DNA from: Symsagittifera roscoffensis
Lineage: Eukaryota > Xenacoelomorpha > Acoela > Convolutidae
Direction of reading: 5' to 3'
DNA length: 64,000 nt
Assembly (NCBI RefSeq): GCF_963678635.1
Contig: NC_087065.1
Span: forward strand, 1,118,001 to 1,182,000
Of the stretch, positions 10,501-22,500 are shown piece after piece (the first letter of the stretch is position 1; each line of letters begins with the position of its first letter). Below the pieces are notes generated by a model. It had not been told where the DNA came from, ran no database searches, and saw only the letters and a list, made by a program, of their open reading frames with translations. Both the position numbers and the translations under genes were made by a program.

Positions 10501-13500
10501 AAAAACTTCGTTTAGAAGTATGCTGCCGGTTGTTAAAAACCTCGTTCAGAAGTATGGTCCCGTTAAAAAAACTAGCTTAGAAGTATGCTGCCGTTCGTTA
10601 AAAACCTCGTTTAGAAGTATGGTCCCGTTAAAAACCTCGTTTAGAAGTATGGTCCCGTTGAAAATCTCGTTTAGAAGTATGCTGCCGGTTGTTAAAAACC
10701 TCGTTTAGAAGTATGGTCCCGTTAAAAAAACTAGCTTAGAAGTATGCTACCGTTCGTTTAAAACCTCGTTTAGAAGTATGGTCCCGTTAAAAACCTCGTT
10801 TAGAAGTATGATCCCGTTAAAAATCTCGTTTGGAAGTTTGCTGCCGATTGTTAAAAACCTCGTTCGGAAGTATGGTCCCGTTTAAAAAAAACTAGCTTAG
10901 AAGTATGCTACCGTTCGTTAAAAACCTCGTTTAGAAGTATGGTCCCGTTAAAAAGCCTCGTTTATAAGTATGATCCCGTTGAAAACCTCGTTTAAAGTAT
11001 GATTCCGTTAAAAACCTCGTTGAGAAGTATGCTCTTGTTCGTTAAAAACCTCGTTTAGAAGTATGATCCCGTTAAAAACTTTGTTTGGAAGTATGGGAAG
11101 TATGGTCCCGGACTCTTACTTATGGTCACTTATAAAATTCAGTCAGAAATTTTTCTAAATTTAGTTTCTGATTTTTGCTGTTGAATTGATAATTTGATAA
11201 TTCGTTTTGTAAAAAACGTAGGTGGTAACATTAAGACTTAAGTTGATTAAAAAAGCTTACAAGTTTCCCTTTTGTTTTCATCCACTTTAAAAATTTCCAA
11301 TTGAGTAGCCAATAATGCCTTAATTCTGGTGCAACCATGAACTAAAATTCTATATTGTATCATTCACCATATATTTGATTCGTAAGAACCGAAACAAGAC
11401 TTCCATGGGAACAAAATGTTTTGGTTTAAAACTATGCCGCATTGTTCCATTCTGCAGTCTTATATAATTCTTGGAATGAACATTTGTATGTATTATATTG
11501 CAGCAACCATCTTTTTTAACTGATTTGGTTTTTATAGGCAGAACATGGGGTTCTAAATGAGGAATAAGGAAGAAGTAGATAACTATTTGTTGATTGTCCC
11601 CAGGAGTGCCTGGACAGATGGTTGTCACACAACGACAGGCCCCCCAACTGCGAGGTGTGTGGGCATCGGTTCCAGTTCCAGCCCATCTACAAAGAGGACA
11701 TGCCCAAACACGTGCCAGTGCGCATCCTCCTCAGTGGGCTGGGAAGAACGGTGACACGGGGCGTGTGTGACTGGCTGCACTACACACTCGTGGCTGTGGC
11801 GTGGCTGCTGGTGGTGCCCCTGTCAGCATACAGGATCTACAAGTTCATTTTCAGCACTGCAGCTATCGCTGTGCCTGGGGTGGGGGGAGGGGGAGGAGTT
11901 GGAGCAGGAGTGGGTAGTAGCATGGGGTCCCTTCTCTCCCTCACCTGGTCCCTCCTTAGTCCCCACAATCTCCTCTCAGACGTGTTCTATGGTGCCTTCA
12001 TTGTGTCCGCCAGCATTGCAGCCTTTGTGGCACTGGTGTGGCTGCGCGAACAGATCATCAATGGAGCTGCGCCGGATTGGATGGAGTTGCATTTGGGTAA
12101 GACACCAACTGTTAACATAGCACCATTTAGCCACCAGGGAAGGCAAAGGGTCAGTGCATGAGGGTTCACATTACTAGGGACAAACTGCTGTAGTACTAGC
12201 AGCCACTTTTTTTGGTTGTTTCACGGGGCTGAATTGAGATCAATTGAACCTGTATTGCTTTGCCTGTGAGAGTAATATTGAAGCAACTCAACGACACTTT
12301 TCACGATTTTGGGGCATTGTTCAATTGACAGTTGCTATTATTGTCAATGAAAGCGAGACAAGTGTTCCCACTTTTGTTACGATGATGGTTGAAATTAACA
12401 ACTGGAGGGGGGGGGGGGTGAGAGATGATGGCTGATGGTTTCTGTCTTGCTCTGTTTGTTCAGCAGGTAGACGCAATGTGGGTGTACAGGCTAACCATCC
12501 TCCTGCTCGTCGTGAAGCAAACAACAACCCCAATAACAACAACAACAACAATGTGCCCAACGTGAATGAGGGGAATCAACCTGTGCCTCCTGTTCAGAAT
12601 GAGGAACTAAATAATAACAATAACAACAACAACAATAATCATAATAATAATAATAATAATAATGACAATGTGGAGACAGAGGAGGAGCCACGTGACCAGA
12701 GGGAAGAAGAAGAGAGTGGAGGCAGAGACAGAAGTGAGGTTAGAGAACACTCACACCTAATTATACAATACATAGAATAGAGGCTGTAATTGAGCTAATT
12801 GTATTGCAACAGTTTTTGATTGCCAACTTTATTGAAAGCAGTGTTTAACTGAATGTAAACTCGTGTCAGGTAGTAAGTATCTTTTTGTGTGCAGTCGAAT
12901 GAGGAATTGAGACAAGAAAAAGAAGTGGACCGTGATAGAGGGGGAGACCCAACAGAAGGTGAGAAGTCTCCCGAGAGTGACACACGTGCAGATGGAGCAG
13001 GACCATCTAGTGGTAGCAACAGCACTGTTGTGGAAAGTGAGCCTCCTAGAGCGAGTAATGCTGTCATAAGTAGTGCTCAGTCTGGCACATCTGACACAGA
13101 TACTGGGGTGGACAGTCACCAAAGGATCGACAATAGTAGTGAAGAGGAGGGAAGAGTGGAGCTCAATGCAGTGACTGATGGTCGAGACGGAGAGGGGCAA
13201 GCGGATGTTGAAGTTGAACGGAGGAGAACTGAAGTCGAGCAACGTTCTAACAGGTGCGACCCAGAGAACATACCAGGAGTAATTACACTCGCGAGAACCA
13301 GTGTATTGCTACCGGCTGATAGACCCCCCCCCCTCCCCCGTGAACAGCTTTGCTCACCAGATTCACCTCCTCGCAGCTGGCAAAATCCGTTGTCAAAAAG
13401 CAAAAGTGGACAGGTCACGAAAACCCCGATCGACGTTTGTTTCGAAAGTGGATTTTCACTTTCAGATTTCCCAGCGGAATAAAATCTTATCTATTGATCC

Positions 13501-16500
13501 AGTGTTCTCAAATTGAGCTTAGTTCATCAAAGAAGGGACAATCATAAATTGTCATAGAAATTCGAAGAGCTCTAAAGGCATTTTTTTCTTGAAATTCGAA
13601 AGTTGAGTTTTTTTGTTTCTGTTAAGTTGCGTTCATTGCTTTTTTCCAACTGTCTGTTGGCTGTTTTTTTAAAGAGTAATGAACGTGTTGAATGCTCCTA
13701 TATAGATCTTGTTATTTTTTGTTTTTCTTCAGGAAACAGTACCATTAAATATTTGAAATTTGATGTTTTGAGATTGGACGAGCCGCCGGTTCTGGATGAC
13801 ATCGATGCTGATGATGATGCAGACGGTGGTTCGGAAAACAACAATGGGGATCAACACGAGGAGGAGGCTGCAGTTGCTGAAGATGAACCTGAACCAGAGG
13901 TGAGTCAACAAGGTTTTTTGTCTCGTCATTTATTACTTCTGTATATAATCGTCTGCTATTATTTGCCTGCTACTGTATTCAAGTGTCTCCGGTTAAAAAG
14001 AGTTTATTGTTTGAAGTTCTCGAAATTCAAAGAGGTTTAAGGTTGTTCATTTCTTCCTTGGAAATTTTTTTTAAAAAAAATCAGTTGTTTCCTAAGAGTC
14101 ATGAATAAGAGTCAATATTCTTACATAGGTCAAGGTGATTTTTTTTAGGAAAGTCTTAGAATCTGTTCAGTCGTAAATTTGATTTTTCGCTGTTTGCACT
14201 TGCGAGAGTTAGTGTATTAGAACCAACCTGTTTTTTTTAACTTAGCTCGCAAATAAAAGTGTTAACTTATTTGGTGGCACTTTTGCTATAATCTTAATAT
14301 GTAGCATCGAAAGTTTCATAGCATCTGTTCTCTGCTTTATTTGTGGCTAGTGTTTGTGATTCATTAAGACTCCGTGGCTGAGTGGTTAGTGTGTGAAACC
14401 CATAGTACAGAACGGTAGGCTGCTGGAACTGTATAATGTCATATGTGCTTTAACATTTGATTAGTAAAAAGTTAATACAGTTGATGCATTTTCAATTCAT
14501 CAAATGAACCGAAAAAAGCTATTTGTTTCAAACAGCAGTAAAATGATAAAAAGCTCGATTTCAGAAGTTTTCCTAACACTATGTATCTTGTAATTTTTTT
14601 GAAATGAATAATTTATTCATTAATTTGGCTTTACGCTTTCCAATTTAATACATGCAAAATTGTGTCTTTTTGTATTTGGTGCCCCTTTTGCGGCGTCGAA
14701 TTGGCAATTTATTAGCACATGTAGCTTTGTTATTATTGGCTACTTTTCGGTGAATTTAAGCATCCGTGGCTGAGTGGTTAGTGTGTGAGACTCCAAAAAG
14801 CAAGGTCGCAGATTCGAATCCTACACGTAGCCGAGTTTTTGCTAAATCGAGGCTTATTTCAACTTTTTCTTATTTCACTTGATAGAGCTGCTTTTTGGTC
14901 GTGTTCTCGCAAGTATTTGCGAAGCACAGCTTCGCCTCTGTGTAAAAGGAAGGCAATTTCTTTATCGAGCATTAAATTGTAAAGGTCACAAAAAAGTGAT
15001 AGAATTTTAGTTTCGAGAGTTGTTCTTAATTTTCGGTTTTCACCGCGGAAAAAATTATCTATTGATCCAGTTTTTTTTTCACATTAGGTTAGTTCTATCG
15101 AAAAAAACGTCAATTAAAATTTGATTTGAAGTTCGAAGAGCCGAAAGCACAATTTTTTTAAATTCGATAGTTTTTTTTTTTTCCTTGCGTTCATTGTCTT
15201 ACTTCCAACTGTCTGTTGGCTATGCTCGAGTGTTGGTGAACGAAGTGAAGACACTTACTTGGGTTTTGTGGTTTAATTTTTTTTTCAGGAAAAAGTCTTT
15301 CGAGTTGTTCACGCTCAAGTTTGGTTTTCATCAGTTTGACGTTTTTATTTATACAAGCAAAGCTTGTGTGATTGTATGAAATCTCTTTTTTCCCCAACCT
15401 AAGTCGCAAATATTATTGTTAATTTTGAAAGTCTTCTTTTATTGCAGTATGTGCATAAAATCAATAACCAAATATTAAATACAGCTGATGCTAAGGAAAT
15501 TAACACAGAGTATTATATTACAAATAGCACTTTAGCTTCAAGGTATCATGGATCTGTAGCGACGAGGTAGAGAAGGAGACCCGCAACAAAATAAGGGGGT
15601 TTGAACATGGGGAGTGTCGGATGTTTTGAATGAGCTTTTTCGTATATTAGCTACAATGCGTCCGCTCAATAATTTAAGACATGTTAATTGGTAAATTTCT
15701 TTTTTTTTCTAAAATTGACTCGTACTGCTAATGCGTCATAATTGTCTTGCGTCACTTAGCAACTATGTAGACTCATAATTGGCGTGCGTCATTTAAGAAA
15801 TTTTGTAGACTCAAAGTTTTACTCATTCAGTTTTTCCCAGTAGCGTTATCGGTCATATTTTTGCTCGTGCATGCGAAGTGCAACTTCGCCTGTGTATAAT
15901 TTGTTTTTAAGTTAATTTCAAAATTATTTGCTGACAGGAGGGCCAATCAAGCTCTCAAATACGTACAAAAGCGAAATGGCGCAAAATTTTTCGAGCTTTT
16001 TGAGCAAATTGCGACTTTTTCTACAGTTTTTAAGAACTTTGTACAGCCGGACTTTTGATATCTGAATTTGTATTTGGATGTAAATGTTACAAGAGTGGCT
16101 GAGTTTAGGAGGTGGATGGAGCGGAAGTAGCAGAGGCTGGCGGGGACATGTTCGAACAGGCTGCGGAGGAGCTGACGTGGGACCGGATGTTGGGTCTGGA
16201 CGGGAGTCTGGTGTTTGTGGAACATGTGTTCTGGGTCATATCTCTCAATGGAATCTTTGTGTTCCTCTTCGCCTATTGCCCCTACCATCTGGGCAGAGCT
16301 CTGTCCATTCTTCTTTTGTTACTATCCCATTTCTCGGTCCCGCTTCACTCTCACAATACACAGTCTAACCAGGCGATGGCGACCACTCCAGTTAGCGCTA
16401 ACATTCCACCAGTGCCAGACACAGTTCTCTTGTCAGGACTCATCGCGGCCTCATCCGAAGCCACAACGTCGTCTCAATCCTTTGTAGCTCACACCACAAC

Positions 16501-19500
16501 TACCACAAGCACACGTGCTATTACATCTACCAGTACAATGGCTGCAACAAGTGGCAGTGGTGGCACTACTTCTAGTGAGGGTGGGGGCGAGGGTGGTCCA
16601 GTGGAGGCGGTGCTGTTCCTTCTGCTGGGATATGTGGCAATAGCTCTGGGATCCCTGCTCATGTATCTGGCCTGTTCCATTCTGAACAAACCACAGCTGT
16701 CCAATATATTCGGAATCATGTACATCACCATGAAGGTATTGCCAATCACACATTCACCATGAAGGTATTGCCAATCACACATTCACCATCTTTCAAATCA
16801 AAACCTGTTTTTTTTGCTCGCCCGAATTAGAGAACCACTAACAACCACTCACATAAAGCGTTGACCTGTTTATTACCACCATGTTAATTAACGGTATTTT
16901 TAACTTTACAACTTGTAAATTTTTAACACTTCAACGCCTCTTATTTTTTTAAAAGTCGATGAACGTAGTTCAGACTCTTGATATTTTTTTTTGCTTTTTT
17001 CAGGAAAAGTCATAGAATTTGTTCAGGCTCAATTTTGATTTTTCTTGGTTTGACTTCAGTTTTTTGTAAGTTCAGTTGATTTTCTTTGTTAAAAGGAAGG
17101 CAAAAACCACCATCGAACAGCAAAAGTGTAAATGTCACGAAAAACGTGATCGGCTGCTAGTTTCGAAAGAAGGTGGAATTTCATTTTCAGATTTCCCAGT
17201 GGAATAAAAGTTTATTTATTGATCCAGTTTTTTTTTCAAAATGGGTTAGTTTTATCAAACTATTGCCAATCAATAAATGTTCTAGAAATTCAGAGCCTTA
17301 AGTGCATCTATTTTTTTTCTTGGAAAGTCAGAAGTTGAGGTTTTTCAAAAAAAACAAGTAACTATTTTTTTTGTTTACTTGCGTTCATTGCCTCTTTTCC
17401 AACAGTCTGTTGGCTCTGTGTATTCTGAAAAGCAACTGTTTTTCTGCAACATTGACCATTTTCGAACTTTCGATTGTTTTTATGTGAGCAGTCAGTGGAT
17501 GATTCGTGCAGTTTTATCCATCTTATGTTTTCTTGTAGGTGCTTGTAGGTTCTTGCAGTTTCCTCCCTCTTTACACAAGCAAAGCTTGTGTTATAGTATG
17601 AACTCACTTTTTTTCCAACCTAAGTCGCAATTATTGTTGCGACGCAAATGTTGTTGCGAAAAATGTGTTCATTTTGAAAGTATTCGTTTTGATCAATAAC
17701 CAGCTATCAAGTACAGCCAATGCCAAGGATAATAACACTGACTATTTTATTACAAATAGCACTTTAGCTTCACGAATAATGAAAACAAATACAAAATTTT
17801 TACTTAGAGATAACTTCAGATATATGAACTAATCAAAACATTAGCATAAGTATTGAGAAAAGAAGACACCATTGACGGTATTAACGGTTGTTTACATCTG
17901 GATGAACTTGAGCCCTGCTTTTTAGGAACTAAGAGGAACAAAGGATTTAAGGCGAAGGCAAAAGCCGATACCTATCAAAACAGAACAAATAGCTTCAGGA
18001 TTAGAAAACTTTTTAGATTTCTTGATAAAGTTCGATAGCTTCAGGATTAGAAAACTTTTTAGATTTCTTGATAAAGTTCGATAAATCATTTTTAGTGGAC
18101 TTAAGAACAGCAGCGACCCAAAACAAAATTAGAAAAAAAATATTTCATCAGTCTCGAGATCATTACATAATAGATAACAAAATTTTTTTGGAATTATTCT
18201 GGTAAGTGGTGTTTCTTTTCTTTTTCGCTTTCTCCAATCAACCCGGTAATTAAACAAAATGTATTTTGAGGGCTGCTTTTTTGGATTTGGAAAGGAATTT
18301 TGTGTGATAAAATAATCATAAATTTATTGATTAGCATAATTATCTCAGCTCTTGTTGTGTCACTCGACAAGCTAAACACCTTTGACGATCTCCCAAGTGT
18401 AATTTGTTTGCATATACTTGGAAACTAATTTATTATGATTATTATGTCCGCCCTGTGATACCCTAGCAAGATTGTGTCAAGAAAACACATTAAAGCTTCT
18501 TTGTGTATCTTCATTTGCAACAGATGATTATTTTTTTTTATAAAATAACTGTGTGGTTTTGCTTGTTTTGATTTTTTTCAAGATTGTTTTTAGCGTTATT
18601 TACTCTTGTGCGATTAGCAAGGATATTTTTTCGTCATGTTTAGCCATGCGAGCATTGTGTTTTAAACTATTCATTTTTTCCAATCCAACTCGCATAAAAT
18701 AGTATTCGGTGGACGATTTAGGATTAGCATTTTAATAGCATGTGTTCTCCGTTCCGTTTTATAACTGGCTGGTGTTTTGGCCCTGTAAGCGTCATTGGCA
18801 AAGTTGAGCAGGGATGCATACTTATATGCTTGAGGTATGTGGTTTGATTCACTTGAAAGGCATTCGTTTTTCAAAATTTTCTTTTCCCCACATTTTACAG
18901 CAATTTTGTGGCATTTTGTCGCTTGCTTAGCCGCTGTGACTTATCTTAACCCCTTATTGTGATTCCTAATACATCGTTACTTTAGCTAAAATTGAGTTAA
19001 ATTTACTAGAGCTAAAGTTGTAAAATATAATTTTCACAACTGAGTTTGGTTAGTGTCGACTCTGCTTGGATTAGTGTCGACAAAGACTCGGAGTTTATCG
19101 CTGCTTATCTCGGCTGAATTGTTTTTTCATTTTGATTTTTAGCTTCGTAAATACAGTATCATAGATTGTGGTTTCTACAGTCACTAAAAATTTCGTTTTT
19201 GTTGAAACATTTCAAATGGCTACCGATTTTTTTTTTCGTTTTAATGTGTGCCAACATATGTCTGCTTTTTCGTTCGTTTTTTTTTTCGATGAATGAAATC
19301 ATGATGGTAGCACAGAAAATGTTTTTTGATATGATTATTTTCGAGTGAAAATCTAACACAGAGGCGAAGCTGAGCTTAGCACCACTTGCGATACAAATTT
19401 GAATAAAATGAAACGGAAAAACTTCAAAAAAAAATCGAAAAATCGTTTTTGTCAATAAAAAATTGTCAAAAAGTGGTCTCAAGCAGTCTCCGGATAGTCG

Positions 19501-22500
19501 ATTGAATTTGAATTTATAATTACCATGTGGTAACAAAGCCGAAAATACCTGAGCAGAAACCCTTCATGTCAAAAAAATTCTAAACTGATAAAAAAATTTA
19601 TGTCCCTTTTCCCTTCGGAGCACACGCACGCACACACACTTTTTTCGATCCCCGAACGACGCAATAAGAGGCCACTAGGTCGATATAAGTTCAGCCGAAA
19701 CTTATTAACACGTTAAAAAAGACAAAGGAATAAAAAGAAAATTTGACAAATCGAGTTGGTAAAATTACAACCAATATTTAAAACAAATTTCGGTTCCGGA
19801 TTTTTTTTTTAAATTCTAAAACACTCACAGTGAAAATTGTTTGCAGCAAAATAAAAACGAGTTTTAGATCTGGAAATTCGGCCGACGAAACAAAAGCAGA
19901 CAAATATTAAGCCAAATTTTTTTGAACCGGAATATTTACTGTTAAAAAAAACAGGTCCTTGTAAAATTCGAACCCTATACCTTTGGCGTACCAGGTGTAT
20001 TCGTTACCTCCAGGCTGTGTGCAGGAGCAAATAAGAAATTTGAATTCATTATGAACCAAGGTACCACGAGTCCAGATTAGTCCTGTGGACAAAGTTGCTT
20101 ACGGGAAAAAAGTCTAGTACCCGATAGCAATACCCTTGCTTATCGCTAGGGTAATAATTTTATATATTTTTTCGATTTTGACTTTTTTTCAACATTTTTC
20201 AGATTTGTCTTTGTTTGTTGTCTTTTGTCTATGGGTTGTTTTCTTTTCCAGCATAATCATAATAATCTTGTAATTTTTATAATTCATTTGATTTCACATT
20301 TTTTTTGAGTTTTTGAAGAATTGTTATTTGGTAGTTTGATTTTTTAAAGTTTTTTAACACTCGCTATAAGCAACGGCAATGCAATCGGGTACAATACTTT
20401 TCCCGTAAATAACTGTATTTACAGGACTCAACTCACTACTGGACTCATTTACCTCTTCGTTCTAGTTGCAAATCCTACTACTCTCTGTTGAAATTATTTG
20501 GCATGTTTTGAGTTAAGTTTTTATTCCGACCCTTGAAAATGGGGAGGAACTTTGTATTCGGGCGTGTTTAGTTTTTTTCACTAGTAGTTTAGTGACATAT
20601 CGTATCAAAGACCTTTCAGTCATAATTCAATCGACATTTAAAAATTTTGTAATTTTTTCAGTGTCGAGAAAAACCGGTTTGAGTTTCGCGATTTTTGGCC
20701 TAATTTCGAGCTAATAAGGTGATCGTGTAGGCTTCCAAAGCTTATTTTAAGCCGTGAAAACTTAGTTTTACTAAAGAAAAGGTAGCTTTTGGAGTTTTTA
20801 GCGCAATTTTTATGATTTTTTTTTTCGTTTTTCTAATCAATTTTGTTCAAAAACTGTTTTCCAATTGACCTAGTTTACTATGACTCTCAAATACGCCTAA
20901 TTTTTTTTTCGTTCAGACCGATTTATAAATGTCGTGGCCTCACATTACGCCGTTTGATTAGCGTCTGTGTGTTTTAAGGAAGTGGGGAACTTGAATTTTT
21001 GATAGGTTTCAAATTTTTGTGAGTTCTTTTGGCTTGAAGGGTTTCTGATCAGATATTTTTGGCTTTGTTATTGCTTGGTAAGTTTTCTTCCGATGCTAGT
21101 TTCGCGTTCTTTTTCCGGGTATGTTTCTTTCAGACTTATTCTCATAATTTTTGATAGCATACATTTTTGATGGTAGCGCAGTTGGTTAAGTTCCCAGCGT
21201 TTCTGCAGTTCTGGAAATTTAGTTTTCTAAACAAAATTGTATGTTTTTTGTTTTATTTCCTTTTTCTATGAAATTTATTTAAGGGAGTTTGATGAGCAAT
21301 CTAATATCTCAATTGTGTTTGGCATCAATTTTAAGATGGCATTTTTTCAGTGAAGTTTTTTTTTATGTACTTCTATGTTGTTGTGTAAGCAAGCAATGAA
21401 TGGAGACTTAGTATAAATGAATAATCCAATATAAATGAGCTCAACAACTACAGGGCTGCTGAGCTGGCTTAGAAAAACTATCTTTTTGAGACCCGATTCG
21501 CCCAGTAAATAACTAGAGCTATTTCAAAGTTTCTTGAAACTTTTGTTTTTACCAATTGATTGGCGCCATCAAAAAACTTGGCATTTCATTGTTTCATCGC
21601 TCTGAGCTTCCATTGGAAAGTTTTTGATTTTTCTATTCTAATTTTTTGAAGTTTCATTGCTTGATGAGCTTACTTGGAAAAATTTCGTTTTTCTACTAAC
21701 CGATTCAGACTGAAAAGTACTGTGAACTAAAGTTTCATTGCTTGATGTGCTTGCTTTAAAAACTAAATTTTTGCGAATGTATTCCAGCTTTAAAGTAATT
21801 TAAACTCTTGATAGTTTTGATTCAAAAACTTTTAACGCTATGAAATTGAAAGAATTAAAGTTTCATTGCTGGATAGTTTACATGAATTAAATGGCTTTTG
21901 CCCATCACAGCGCGCCATTATAATAGCTGATTTATTTAGAAGTTTCAATGATAAGAGAAACTCCCTTTTCTTGTGAAACGTTTTGTGATATGAAAAAACT
22001 TGGATTATTTCAAAACTTCAATGCTCATTGAGCTTTCTTAAGAAGACATATTATGTTTTCGAACCAGTAAGCGCTATGAAATTACAAAAAACGAAGTTTC
22101 ATTGCTTCATAATTTAAATGCGAAAAGCTAGTTTTTGCTAACGGAATTATGATACGAAGTAACTCGCTTGATAATTAGAAGTATCATCGCTTAATAAATG
22201 GATTAATAAACTCTATTTTTTGCACACCGGTTCGTACGTCGAAATGACATGAAATATTTCAAAGTTTCATTGCCTGAAAAGCTTGCTTAGATTTTTTCTG
22301 TGAACCGATTTGTTTTAAAAAGCTTTACAATTCGACTTAATGCTTTGCGCTATCGACAAAATTGAAACATTTTATATTTCAATCGCTCCATGATTTTGCT
22401 TAAGAAAGTTATTGATTTTACGAACAGTTCCGCGCCATCAAAAACCTTTAATTGTTTCAAACGCTTGATGAGCTTGCTAGAGAAATTTTTTGCAAGCACA

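Noticed and set aside
10355-11110. Regular short repeats resembling a CRISPR array
   Set aside because: Monomers are contiguous variants of one another, with no unique spacers, and the context is an intron of an animal gene.
12600-12664. Asn repeat as simple microsatellite outside the gene
   Set aside because: It is in frame between conserved exons with compatible phases, so it is kept as coding.
14762-14832. Possible tRNA gene (and similar at 25113, 36923, 45303, 55622)
   Set aside because: A and B boxes are present but acceptor stems do not pair, no clean anticodon arm is seen, and each is embedded in a repeated body, so they are SINE heads.
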